Under the pieces are notes generated by a model. It searched no databases. It was not told the origin of the DNA and saw only the letters and a program-made list of their open reading frames with translations. The position numbers and the translations under genes are program-made. 33,387 bases of DNA from Ignavibacteria bacterium (GTDB lineage: Bacteria > Bacteroidota > Ignavibacteria > Tepidaquicellales > Tepidaquicellaceae). Shown piece after piece: positions 25,985 through 33,387 of this stretch; the first letter of the stretch is position 1; the number at the start of each line of letters is the position of its first letter. Where the stretch lies: contig JAOADD010000067.1 of the NCBI GenBank assembly GCA_026417495.1, positions 1 to 33,387 on the forward strand. Direction: 5' to 3'.

Positions 25985-26542
25985 TTAATTTTTGGGTAGT
26001 TTGCTGATAAATTCCTCGATCAATTTAGAGTGTCGTTTTTCATTAAGGTTATTCTCAATAATTTTCTCTGCTGCTTTTATAGATATAGTTATTATATCCT
26101 GTTTTAACTTTTCAATCATTGACTCTCTTTGTAACTCAATTTCTTCTTTTGCTTTTTTAATTAACTTTTGAGATTCTTGATTTGCTTTATCAATTATATC
26201 CTGTCGCAACTTTTCTGCATATTCCTTACTTTCCAATATAATTTTCTTTGCTTGCAGGTTAGCTTCTTCAATAATCTTCTTGCTTTCTTCTTCCAATCGC
26301 TCCCTTTCCATTTTCTGTTTTTCAACATTTTCAAGTGAGTTTTTAATCATAGTTTCCCTGTTATGCAATGCATTTATCAATGGAGTCCATGCAATCTTTC
26401 GTAATAGAAGCAAAAGAAGGATAAATATAACAATTGTCCAAATTATTAAACCAGGATTGACAGAGAGTAACGATGGATTTTCTTGTCCAGCATCTGGAGT
26501 ATAAAGAATAATCAATAAAAAATTGATAACTAAATTCGTCAT
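25985..26542 (-). CDS. atpF: F1Fo ATP synthase subunit b
   Basis: A 185-residue peripheral-stalk subunit. The membrane helix is at about 30-50 (PGLIIWTIVIFILLLLLLRKIAW), followed directly by WTPLINALHNRETMIKNSLE and a long charged coiled coil to the C-terminus, which dimerises and reaches F1. The first 29 residues add a short hydrophobic stretch (LVINFLLIILY) before the usual helix. There is no in-frame Met closer to the helix, so either the N-terminus is really extended or it acts as a signal segment. The ATG has no Shine-Dalgarno. It lies 21 nt after atpE and 5 nt before atpH. Confidence 0.94.
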   Translation of the reverse strand: MTNLVINFLLIILYTPDAGQENPSLLSVNPGLIIWTIVIFILLLLLLRKIAWTPLINALHNRETMIKNSLENVEKQKMERERLEEESKKIIEEANLQAKKIILESKEYAEKLRQDIIDKANQESQKLIKKAKEEIELQRESMIEKLKQDIITISIKAAEKIIENNLNEKRHSKLIEEFISKLPKN

Positions 26543-26563
26543 AAATAATATTTATAATATTAT

Positions 26564-26785
26564 TTAACTTTTAACAGCCAGTAGAATGCAAACAACAAGA
26601 CCAAATAGAGCTACACCTTCAATAAGAGCAGCTGCAATAATCATAGACATCCTGATATCGCCTAAAACTTCTGGATTTCTACCACTTGCTTCCATAGCAG
26701 CTGTGGCAATTTTTCCAATACCGTAACCGGCTCCAATTACAACCAAGCCGGCTCCAATACCTGCTGCAAAATAAGCTAATTCCAT
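26564..26785 (-). CDS. atpE: F1Fo ATP synthase subunit c
   Basis: A 73-residue proteolipid of the rotating ring, a hairpin of two membrane helices. Helix 1 has the glycine motif GAGYGIG (18-24), the loop is RNPE (36-39), and helix 2 carries the ion-binding Glu56 in AAALIEGVALF. At the places where sodium-type rings have Gln, Ser, Thr and Tyr (I. tartaricus Q32, S66, T67, Y70), this protein has Ile23, Gly57, Val58 and a Phe/Leu pair, so a proton-coupled ring is inferred. The ATG is preceded by the strongest Shine-Dalgarno in the window (26795-26803), which fits a subunit needed in 8-15 copies. Confidence 0.97.
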   Translation of the reverse strand: MELAYFAAGIGAGLVVIGAGYGIGKIATAAMEASGRNPEVLGDIRMSMIIAAALIEGVALFGLVVCILLAVKS

Positions 26786-26794
26786 AAATATTTT

Positions 26795-26803
26795 CTCCTT
26801 TCT
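26795..26803 (-). promoter_or_regulatory. Strong Shine-Dalgarno of atpE
   Basis: AGAAAGGAG on the minus strand, a nine-base match to the usual anti-Shine-Dalgarno tail of 16S rRNA, with a 9-nt spacer to the atpE ATG. The neighbouring atpF, atpH, atpG and atpB starts have nothing like it. It probably boosts subunit c over the other subunits from the shared mRNA. Confidence 0.75.
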
Positions 26804-26823
26804 TAATTTATATTTAATATTTA

Positions 26824-27702
26824 TTAATGTTCTGGGTGCATTGCTATACTGATAAATATACAGGATAGCATTGTAAAAATATATGCTTGCAAAATAGCAA
26901 CAAGAATTTCAAGTAAATTAATAAATAATGAAAAAGGTACAGCAATAAAGATTCCTGCAATATGCAAAATAAAAATTAATCCTATTAAAGATAAAATAAT
27001 AATTGAACCGGCTGTGATATTTGCAAACAACCTCATTAACAGGGCAAATGGTTTTGTAAAAAGTCCAATAAATTCAACAACAACCATAATAGGTAAAATA
27101 AAAATAGGTATCCCTTTTGGAACTAAACTTCTAAAATACCCAATGAAACCATTTTTCTTTATTCCGGAAATTTGAACTGTGAAAAAAGTTATTAATGCTA
27201 AACCAGTTGTAACATTAATATTTTTTGTGGGTTGTGCCATGAATGGAATAAGTCCAAATAAATTGGCAAATAGAATAAAGAAGAAAAGAGTCAAGAAAAA
27301 TGGTAACATCTTAACTCCTTCCTCACCCATATTTGGTCTGACAACTTCATCTCTTATGAAAACAATGATTGTTTCAACAAAATTACCAATACCGTGTGGA
27401 ACTGGATTGTGGGTATTAATATATGCTGCTCTTTTAAGTACAATTATCAAAATTATAGAGACCAAAACCATCATAAACAAACTTTTGGTAGGAGAAAAAT
27501 CAATTCTTATGCTTCCAATTTGAACGGGGGGAAACTTTGGCATATATAACTTACCAAAGAAATAAAAATCTACATAATCATGATCAACTACTTTATCAAC
27601 TATATTCAACTGATTACCACCACTCTTATCATCAGCATAACAAAATTGAGAAAATAAAACAAATAAAATTAAAAATAATATGTATCTATAATTTAGTTTC
27701 AA
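26824..27702 (-). CDS. atpB: F1Fo ATP synthase subunit a
   Basis: A 292-residue membrane stator that forms the proton half-channels against the c ring. A signal-peptide-like start (about 1-23, ending FCYADDKS) and a short outer segment precede the membrane helices, as is usual in Bacteroidota. Conserved parts are NFVETIIVFIRDEVVRPN, LFANLFGLIPF and the essential Arg224 in ALLMRLFANITAG (E. coli Arg210). The start is forced to TTG: TAA lies 18 nt upstream in frame with no ATG or GTG between. Its first 17 nt overlap the AtpI-like gene, which suggests coupled translation. atpE follows after 38 nt. Confidence 0.95.
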   Translation of the reverse strand: MKLNYRYILFLILFVLFSQFCYADDKSGGNQLNIVDKVVDHDYVDFYFFGKLYMPKFPPVQIGSIRIDFSPTKSLFMMVLVSIILIIVLKRAAYINTHNPVPHGIGNFVETIIVFIRDEVVRPNMGEEGVKMLPFFLTLFFFILFANLFGLIPFMAQPTKNINVTTGLALITFFTVQISGIKKNGFIGYFRSLVPKGIPIFILPIMVVVEFIGLFTKPFALLMRLFANITAGSIIILSLIGLIFILHIAGIFIAVPFSLFINLLEILVAILQAYIFTMLSCIFISIAMHPEH

Positions 27703-28093
27703 CCTGAAAATTAGCTTTTATGTATTTAGATAGATAACTCAATTCAAAAATTAAAGCAAATAAATAAAAACCAAAAAATGAAAAAATGAAGGGACTAACT
27801 GGTAATTTAAAAATTGTTAGTGCAGCAAAAATAATTACTAATAAAAGTATTACTCTTAAAACCATTGAACCAAAAAATTCAAAAATAAATTTTTTATTAT
27901 CCTTTCTGAGTGTTTTCTTCATAATGAAAAGGCCAAAAATTAAATTCAAAAACACAACAACAAGATTAACACTACAAGCAATGTAGTCATTTAAATTATT
28001 TATCACATCTAATGAAATTAACAAAACAAAAGTAGATAAAACCCCAAAAATACAAATAACAGAAATTATAATATTAAATGACTTATTACTCAA
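27686..28093 (-). CDS. AtpI-like membrane protein of the ATP synthase operon
   Basis: A 135-residue protein with four hydrophobic helices in two hairpins (about 7-30, 35-58, 70-93, 98-120) separated by a basic loop (MKKTLRKDNKKF). Size, four helices and place just before atpB fit the ATP synthase subunit I group (AtpI), which helps assemble the c ring or handle magnesium. The sequence is divergent, so the call rests on topology and context. The start is forced to TTG, since TGA lies directly before it in frame. It overlaps the atpZ stop as TTGA, the same coupling seen elsewhere as ATGA. Its end overlaps atpB by 17 nt. Confidence 0.65.
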   Translation of the reverse strand: MSNKSFNIIISVICIFGVLSTFVLLISLDVINNLNDYIACSVNLVVVFLNLIFGLFIMKKTLRKDNKKFIFEFFGSMVLRVILLLVIIFAALTIFKLPVSPFIFSFFGFYLFALIFELSYLSKYIKANFQVETKL

Positions 28094-28371
28094 TCAGTAT
28101 TTTCCTTATCTTTTTTTCTTTCTCTTTCTTCGTTAATCTTTTTAATAGTCAAATAAAAGTTATAAAAACCACCAATAAACCCAACTAGAGTAAGTATAAG
28201 TGTGAAAATAAATTTTGAATTAAACTTTCCATCTAACCATATACCTAAAAACAAAAATAACAAAATAATAACAACAAGTTCTATCCCAATCCCTGAATAT
28301 TTTACCCAATCAGAATCATGTTTTAAAAAAGGGTTTTTAAATAAATTTTTATAATTATCAGGGTTTTTCAT
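28090..28371 (-). CDS. atpZ: AtpZ/AtpI-family small membrane protein
   Basis: A 93-residue protein with two membrane helices (about 29-47 and 54-73) and a charged C-terminal tail (KKINEERERKKDKENTD). SGIGIELVVIILLFLFLGIWLDGKF holds the GxWLD pattern at the end of helix 1 that marks the F1F0-ATPase-associated AtpZ family (PF09527-like), and GFIGGFYNFY matches helix 2. AtpZ works with AtpI in ion handling or c-ring assembly. It is the first gene of the ATP synthase operon; its stop overlaps the next start as TTGA. The ATG start follows the 294-nt non-coding region. Confidence 0.85.
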   Translation of the reverse strand: MKNPDNYKNLFKNPFLKHDSDWVKYSGIGIELVVIILLFLFLGIWLDGKFNSKFIFTLILTLVGFIGGFYNFYLTIKKINEERERKKDKENTD

Positions 28372-28665
28372 TATAAAAATTTAATTTAATCATTCAAAAA
28401 TTTTTATTCAATTTATTAAATATTTTAAAATAAGAGTAATATTTTTTACTTAAATAAAACATTATGATAATTCTATTTTAATGTGTTAAAATCACATGAT
28501 AAAATTTCTTACTCTTTAATTTTTGGATTTATTTAATGATTAAGGTTTTTCAAGAATTATTATTTCGATGTATTCGTCGATGAATCTGTGTGAGTAAGGA
28601 TAATATTATAATTTACTTGGTAAAGAATATTTTGCCCTGATAAATATATATTTTCAATTTTGTTA
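28372..28665. other. 294-nt non-coding region before the ATP synthase operon
   Basis: Very AT-rich DNA between the murA stop (28666) and the atpZ start (28371), both on the minus strand. It should hold the ATP synthase promoter, but I find no TTTG-N19-TAnnTTTG match within one mismatch per box, unlike the three found elsewhere in the window. There is no clear terminator for murA and no open frame or RNA gene that I can support. The only structured element I see is the inverted repeat at 28481-28497. Confidence 0.5.
28481..28497. repeat. Short inverted repeat ATGTG-N7-CACAT
   Basis: Five-base arms around TTAAAAT, 110 nt upstream of atpZ. TGTG and CACA resemble halves of a CRP/FNR-type site, but the centre is one base shorter than the CRP pattern, and such short arms arise by chance. 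It is noted because it is the only symmetrical element in the ATP synthase upstream region. Confidence 0.2.
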
Positions 28666-29985
28666 TTATTGAACCCTCTTGATATCCGCACCTAAACTTT
28701 GAAATTTTAAATCTATGTCTTCATAGCCTCTATCTATATAAACAGCCCCATTAATGATAGATTCTCCTTCTGCTATGACACCAGCAATTAAATAAGAAAA
28801 ACCTGCTCTTAAATCTGGGATATTAATTTCAGCACCCTTTAACTTTGTAGGACCTTTTACTACAGCACTGTGATAATATTGCGATGATGCGAACCTGCAT
28901 GGTAAACCTCCAAGACAAGTATTATACAGTTCAATTTCTGCCCCCATTTTTTTCAACTCTTCAACATAACCAAATCTTTTCTCATATACAGTTTCATGAA
29001 CTATTGTTATACCGTTTGCTTGCGTCATCATTATTACGAAAGGTTGTTGCCAATCAGTCATAAATCCTGGGTGGACACTAGTTTCTATTGCAATTGGTCT
29101 TAATTTGCATTTATAAAAAAATCTAATTCCATTTTCTACCACCTGATATTCTGCTCCTACTCTTCTAATTGTGTTTAATAAAGTTATTAAATCATCTTGA
29201 ATAGCATCTTCTATAATTATATCCCCTTTTGAAGCAATAGCTGCACAAGCAAATGAAGCAACTTCATTTCTATCAGGTATGACTCTGTGTGATGTACCAT
29301 ATAATCTTTTTACACCCTCAATAATTATTTTACGGTCAGTTCTCACTTCTATAATCGCACCCATCTTCTGCAAGAATTTAATCAAATCAATAATCTCTGG
29401 TTCAACAGCAGCATTAGAAATAACAGTTTTACCTTTAGCGAATATACTTGCAATTAGTATATTTTCAGTTGCACCTACACTTGGAAAGTCCAAATTTATT
29501 TCAGCTCCTTTAAGTCCATCTGCTTCAAATATATAATGAGTATCATTCATTTGTACATTACAGCCAAGTTTTTTTAACCCATCAATATGTAAATTAACAG
29601 GTCTTGAACCAATTCTACAGCCACCAGGAATCGGTATCTCAGCTTTCCCAAATCGATGTACTAAAGGACCAGCAAGTAATATGGCAATTCTGGTACTGCT
29701 TCCAAGTTCCTGATTGATACAAGCATTTGTAATTTCTTTTGTTTGTATTTCAAGAACTTTATCCTTTACTTCTATTTTACTACCAAGTAAAGAACATATT
29801 TTTGTCGTAACCTGTAAATCTTTTATTTTATTTGGAGAGTTATAAAATGTACATTTATCTTTTGTTAATAAGGAAGCAACAATCAATTTAGTTGCAGAGT
29901 TTTTTGCACCCGCAACTTTAATCGTCCCTCTTAAAGGATTCCCACCTTTTATAATAAATCTGGAATTATTTTCTGGTGAGTTCAT
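28666..29985 (-). CDS. murA: UDP-N-acetylglucosamine 1-carboxyvinyltransferase
   Basis: A 439-residue cytoplasmic enzyme for the first committed step of peptidoglycan synthesis: it adds the enolpyruvyl group of PEP to UDP-GlcNAc. It has the inside-out alpha/beta barrel of the EPSP synthase family. The N-terminus has GGNPLRGTIKVAGAKNSATK with Lys28-Asn29 (E. coli Lys22-Asn23). The mobile loop is IPIPGGCRIGSRPVNLH with catalytic Cys123 (E. coli Cys115), the residue that fosfomycin modifies, so the enzyme is of the fosfomycin-sensitive type. The C-terminus has IPDLRAGFSYLIAGVIAEG. Length is normal. The ATG is 5 nt after the accA stop, so the two are probably co-transcribed. Confidence 0.97.
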   Translation of the reverse strand: MNSPENNSRFIIKGGNPLRGTIKVAGAKNSATKLIVASLLTKDKCTFYNSPNKIKDLQVTTKICSLLGSKIEVKDKVLEIQTKEITNACINQELGSSTRIAILLAGPLVHRFGKAEIPIPGGCRIGSRPVNLHIDGLKKLGCNVQMNDTHYIFEADGLKGAEINLDFPSVGATENILIASIFAKGKTVISNAAVEPEIIDLIKFLQKMGAIIEVRTDRKIIIEGVKRLYGTSHRVIPDRNEVASFACAAIASKGDIIIEDAIQDDLITLLNTIRRVGAEYQVVENGIRFFYKCKLRPIAIETSVHPGFMTDWQQPFVIMMTQANGITIVHETVYEKRFGYVEELKKMGAEIELYNTCLGGLPCRFASSQYYHSAVVKGPTKLKGAEINIPDLRAGFSYLIAGVIAEGESIINGAVYIDRGYEDIDLKFQSLGADIKRVQ

Positions 29986-29990
29986 TGGAT

Positions 29991-30932
29991 TTATTCTTGA
30001 AATGCACCCATTGCTCCAAATTTCTTTATTCTCATGTCGAGCAACTTATCTCTATCTAATTGACATACTCTATCAAGTTCCTCCAACAAAACTGACTTTA
30101 AAATTTTCGCTGCTTCTTCGTGGTTACGATGCGCACCACCAATAGGTTCATCAATAATACGATCAATTATACCCAATTTTAATAAATCAGGAGCAGTTAA
30201 TTTTAAAGCTTCAGCAGCTTGTTCTTTATAATCCCAACTTCGCCAGAGAATGGAGGAGCAAGATTCAGGAGATATTACAGAATACCAACAGTAACGCATC
30301 ATAAGAATCCTGTCACCAATTCCTATCCCCAAAGCACCTCCTGACGCACCCTCTCCAATAATTGCTACAATAATTGGGGTTTTCATTCTTGACATTTCAA
30401 ATAAATTACGCGCAATAGCTTCTGCCTGTCCTCTTTGCTCTGCTTCAATCCCTGGAAACGCACCTGGAGTATCAAGAAGTGTAATGATGGGTTTACCAAA
30501 TTTTTCTGCTAATTTCATCAACCTCAGCGCTTTTCTATATCCTTCAGGATTCATCATACCAAAATTTCTATATAGATTTGATTTTGTATCCCTCCCTTTT
30601 TGTTGCCCAATAATCATTACGGTTCTATTTCCAAGAGTAGCAAATCCACCTACCACAGCTTTATCATCAGCAAAGCATCTATCCCCATGAAGTTCAATAA
30701 AGTTTTCAGTCATTCTATTTATATAATCAAGACTTAATGGCCTCTGAGGATGCCTAGCAAGTTGTACAATTTGCCATGGGGTTAGATTTTCGAATATATT
30801 CTTTCTCAATTCATTGACTTTATGTTCAAGTTTAGCAATTTCTTCCGAAATGTCAAGGTTATCTGACATTTTTTTCATTTCTTCTATCTTCTGCTCAAGC
30901 TCAAGCAAAGGTTTTTCAAATTCTAATTGCAT
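29991..30932 (-). CDS. accA: Acetyl-CoA carboxylase carboxyltransferase subunit alpha
   Basis: A 313-residue subunit that with AccD moves the carboxyl group from biotin on AccB to acetyl-CoA, making malonyl-CoA for fatty acid synthesis. The N-terminal coiled coil reads [18 protein letters not shown]. The crotonase-like core has [62 protein letters not shown] and [15 protein letters not shown] (oxyanion glycine region), then [11 protein letters not shown]. Length is typical (about 315-320). ATG start; murA follows 5 nt downstream and the fused glycosyltransferase lies 6 nt upstream. accD is not in the window. Confidence 0.97.
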   Translation of the reverse strand: MQLEFEKPLLELEQKIEEMKKMSDNLDISEEIAKLEHKVNELRKNIFENLTPWQIVQLARHPQRPLSLDYINRMTENFIELHGDRCFADDKAVVGGFATLGNRTVMIIGQQKGRDTKSNLYRNFGMMNPEGYRKALRLMKLAEKFGKPIITLLDTPGAFPGIEAEQRGQAEAIARNLFEMSRMKTPIIVAIIGEGASGGALGIGIGDRILMMRYCWYSVISPESCSSILWRSWDYKEQAAEALKLTAPDLLKLGIIDRIIDEPIGGAHRNHEEAAKILKSVLLEELDRVCQLDRDKLLDMRIKKFGAMGAFQE

Positions 30933-30938
30933 ATTTGT

Positions 30939-32882
30939 TTATTTTTTATTTCTAATAAATGAAAATAAAGTTTTTAAAATAATTTCTAAATCTAAAAGTA
31001 AACTCTGATTTCTTGCATAATAAATAACATATTTTTCAATTTCTTCTTGTGTTAAATTCTCATTGTATTTTAGTTGTATTATACCTGTAAGTCCTTTCTT
31101 ACCTAAATATTGACTATTTGTTTTTTCATACCAAATTGGCATCCCAACAAAACTGTATTTACCAATAAACACATTCGGCAATAGCAATAATTTAGATGTA
31201 TACTTTGTAGGTTTTTCTTTTGCAATCTTATAATATAAGTATATAAAAGGATAAACAAAAATTAAAAGAATTAACGAAAGTATTATATCAAAAGTCCTTT
31301 TCAAAAATATATTTAATTTATTATTAATATTGTACTCAATTTCAATCAAATTCAAATCATCTATTTTAGAACTGATTTTTGAAATAATCAAATCCATATC
31401 GGTAGGCACAAATTTAAATTGTACATTCTTACCTCTGAACTTGCTCATCAATCTTAAAATGTCTCTATTAGAAAATGCATGGCCTGAAAATACAACGATA
31501 TGGATATCGTATAAATCAATAATTTCTTCAAGGTCAGAAATCGTTTTATTCTCACTTAATTTACTAAAATACAAAATTTCATAATGCCCTGCTAATTTTT
31601 CTTCCATATTTTGACTTAACTCTTTATCACCTACAACAAGTAAATTTATCTTTCGTAATAGAATATTTTTTTGCTTAATAAAATTATGTATTAAAACTAA
31701 TATTCTCCAAGATAATAATGTAACTAAAGAAATTGATGTTGCAATGAGTATAACAATTCTGGAAAAAGCATATTCTTTAAAAAAATATGTGATTGATGAA
31801 TTTATGAAAAATCCTGCAACTAATGCACTGAATGTATTTCTTATAGAATGTTTATATTTTTTTGAATATACTCCAAAAAGTGATAATAATAAAATCCAGA
31901 TAATTACATAAACAGTAATTATAAACAGATACTGATCCTTAGGGAATATTGAAAATCTTGTATAAACGGCAAAAATTAGAGATGAAAATATTAAGAAGAT
32001 ATCTAATAGTACTAACCCAACATACTTTATAATTCTTTTAATATAAGATAAAAGCGATCTTACGAAGATTCCAAATCTAAGTAGTAGATATGTTAAAATG
32101 TTTAACCCTTTCAGGTTCTTTTTTACAAAAATTGCCATCGCACCATAAAAATTATTCACATAAGATAACTTTGTTTTCCTAGTACTTTCACCCTTTAAAT
32201 GAATTGTGGTAATTTCAGGGTAATAAAATATCTTTCTACCTGTTTTCTTGATTCTATAACACAGATCAATATCTTCTCCATACATAAAATAATCTTCATC
32301 AAAAAAACCGACTTCATCAAGAACTTCTTTGGGAATAAACATAAATGCACCACATACAGAATCAACTTCATAAGTTTGATTCTCATCTAAATATGTAAGA
32401 TTATATTTTCCAAATATTTTACTTTTTGGGAATAGTTTAGACAAACCCAGCATCCTTGGAATTGCAACACTTAAAGTTGGAAAACTTCTCTTGCATGCTC
32501 CATCTAGTTCACCATTTGCTTTAATTAATTTTGAAGTAACTACACCTGTATTAGGATTATTTTTTATAAAACCTATAAGCTTTTGAAAAGTACCTTCTTC
32601 AAGAACTGTATCAGGATTTAATATCAGTATATATTTACCTGTCGCTTGTTTTAATGCAATGTTATTAGCTTTTGAGAATCCAATATTTTCTTTATTAACA
32701 ATTAATTTTACTTCAGGATATTTCTCTTTTATTAGCTTTTGACTTCCGTCAATAGAATTATTATCTACTACAAAAATTTCTATATTTAAATTTGTATTGT
32801 TTGATTTGTATATCGACGCAATACAATTGTCAAGTATATCTTTTACATTGTAATTAACGATTATTACTGATACATCAAACAT
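30939..32882 (-). CDS. GT2 glycosyltransferase fused to a degenerate polyprenyl-phosphate sugar transferase
   Basis: A 647-residue inner-membrane fusion. Residues 1 to about 270 are a GT2 domain of the rhamnosyltransferase type: VSVIIVNYN, VVDNNSIDG, NPDT (89-92) and FMYGEDIDLCYR. Four membrane helices follow (about 285-410), then a Rossmann-like segment (about 415-520, starting NLLVVGD). Together these match the N-terminal half of WbaP/WcaJ-type polyprenyl-phosphate hexose-1-phosphate transferases. The last 120 residues start with KRTFDIILSLILL and end KGLTGIIQL and LDLEIILKTLF, both family marks. But the middle, which should hold FFxQxRxGxxGxxFxxxKFRSM and the catalytic Asp-Glu pair, is collapsed, and SLVGPRPE reads SFVGMPIW. 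Phosphotransferase activity is therefore doubtful. It lies 6 nt before accA and 7 nt after a DPM1-like gene. Confidence 0.8.
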   Translation of the reverse strand: MFDVSVIIVNYNVKDILDNCIASIYKSNNTNLNIEIFVVDNNSIDGSQKLIKEKYPEVKLIVNKENIGFSKANNIALKQATGKYILILNPDTVLEEGTFQKLIGFIKNNPNTGVVTSKLIKANGELDGACKRSFPTLSVAIPRMLGLSKLFPKSKIFGKYNLTYLDENQTYEVDSVCGAFMFIPKEVLDEVGFFDEDYFMYGEDIDLCYRIKKTGRKIFYYPEITTIHLKGESTRKTKLSYVNNFYGAMAIFVKKNLKGLNILTYLLLRFGIFVRSLLSYIKRIIKYVGLVLLDIFLIFSSLIFAVYTRFSIFPKDQYLFIITVYVIIWILLLSLFGVYSKKYKHSIRNTFSALVAGFFINSSITYFFKEYAFSRIVILIATSISLVTLLSWRILVLIHNFIKQKNILLRKINLLVVGDKELSQNMEEKLAGHYEILYFSKLSENKTISDLEEIIDLYDIHIVVFSGHAFSNRDILRLMSKFRGKNVQFKFVPTDMDLIISKISSKIDDLNLIEIEYNINNKLNIFLKRTFDIILSLILLIFVYPFIYLYYKIAKEKPTKYTSKLLLLPNVFIGKYSFVGMPIWYEKTNSQYLGKKGLTGIIQLKYNENLTQEEIEKYVIYYARNQSLLLDLEIILKTLFSFIRNKK

Positions 32883-32889
32883 ACTTTCG

Positions 32890-33387
32890 CTATAATATTT
32901 TGAATATTGATTTGAATTTTAATTTCCATACCATAATCATTGCTTCATAAACAACCTTTTTAGACATTTTAGAAACACCTGCTCTTCTTTCAACGAAAAG
33001 GATGGGTATTTCTATAATCTTGAATCCCTTTCTAAAAAATTTGAATTTCATTTCTATTTGAAATGAATATCCATTTGACTTTACCTTTTCAAGATCGATT
33101 TGTTTTAATTTTTCAACTCTGTAACACATAAAACCAGCAGTAGTATCATGAACTTTTAATCCCGTTACAACCCTCGTATAAATATTTGCGAAATAACTTA
33201 ATAATAACCTACCGATAGGCCAGTTAATAACAGAAACTCCATTCACATATCGAGAACCAACAACTAAATCATAACCTTTCTCAATATTATCTAAAAACTT
33301 TGGTAAATACTTTGGATCGTGCGAAAAATCTGCATCCATTTCAAAAACAAAATCATAGCCCTTGTTTATAGCGAATTTAAACCCTTC
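32890..33387 (-). CDS. Polyprenyl-phosphate mannose synthase-like GT2 (5' end cut by window)
   Basis: The last 165 codons of a GT2 enzyme; the start lies beyond the window end, and the frame is open to the final base (EGFKFAINKGYDFVFEMDADFSHDP). DADFSHDPKYLP is the donor/metal motif of dolichol- and polyprenol-phosphate mannose synthases, and VVGSRYVNGVSV, NIYTRVVTGLKVHDTTAGFMCYR and the C-terminal IPILFVERRAGVSKMS are family marks. It should transfer a sugar, usually mannose, to a polyprenyl phosphate at the inner membrane. No C-terminal membrane domain is present, as in the short DPM1 form. The fused GT2/sugar transferase starts 7 nt downstream. Confidence 0.9.
   Translation of the reverse strand, partial: EGFKFAINKGYDFVFEMDADFSHDPKYLPKFLDNIEKGYDLVVGSRYVNGVSVINWPIGRLLLSYFANIYTRVVTGLKVHDTTAGFMCYRVEKLKQIDLEKVKSNGYSFQIEMKFKFFRKGFKIIEIPILFVERRAGVSKMSKKVVYEAMIMVWKLKFKSIFKIL

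Noticed and set aside
28481-28497. CRP/FNR binding site before the ATP synthase operon
   Set aside because: The spacer is one base short of the CRP pattern, arms are only 5 nt, and the lineage's regulators are unknown; listed only as a repeat.
1-33387. CRISPR array, insertion sequence, prophage or defence island
   Set aside because: No regularly spaced repeats, transposase, integrase, phage structural gene or nuclease/toxin pair is visible; gene order is core-like throughout.

Overview
The window is an AT-rich, gene-dense chromosomal segment of a Bacteroidota/Chlorobiota-type bacterium, most likely in or near the Ignavibacteria. Four things point there. The first gene ends in a type IX secretion C-terminal sorting domain. 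Three intergenic regions carry promoters of the Bacteroidetes form TTTG-N19-TAnnTTTG with exactly 19 nt spacing. Most genes lack a Shine-Dalgarno sequence. The ATP synthase operon ends after atpG, without atpD or atpC, as in Chlorobi. I see no transposase, prophage, CRISPR array, rRNA or plasmid function. This is a core-genome region, and the unusual features are small ones within ordinary genes.

Layout. 1-148: 3' end of a secreted protein, then a bidirectional terminator. 220-5121 (minus): gyrA, threonine aldolase and an aromatic amino acid decarboxylase in one operon, driven by a perfect consensus promoter that abuts tRNA-Ala(CGC). 5216-7970 (minus): POT transporter, aminotransferase and the tRNA. 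8116-13738 (plus): cupin_5 protein, metG, folP, copA. 13759-17130 (minus): a GT-C-like membrane protein, a sugar epimerase and a DPM1-like GT2, which look like one lipid-linked sugar module. 17274-21146 (plus): sensorless sigma-54 activator, LptE lipoprotein, cellulose-synthase-like GT2 and a TPR protein, all overlapping or tightly packed. 21143-28371 (minus): atpZ, an atpI-like gene, atpB, E, F, H, A, a 90-aa unknown, atpG, then an RqcH/NFACT gene. 28372-28665: non-coding. 28666-33387 (minus): a DPM1-like GT2 (cut by the window end), a GT2 fused to a degenerate polyprenyl-phosphate sugar transferase, accA and murA.

The genes cover energy conservation (F1Fo core, probably proton-coupled), envelope building (MurA, AccA, LptE, several glycosyltransferases), translation (MetRS, tRNA-Ala, RqcH), DNA topology (GyrA), folate synthesis, copper export and amino acid or peptide use. 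No clear undescribed system is visible. The best candidates for new biology are the unknown ORF between atpA and atpG, the fused degenerate sugar transferase, the run of forced TTG start codons, and the metal-site substitution in CopA.
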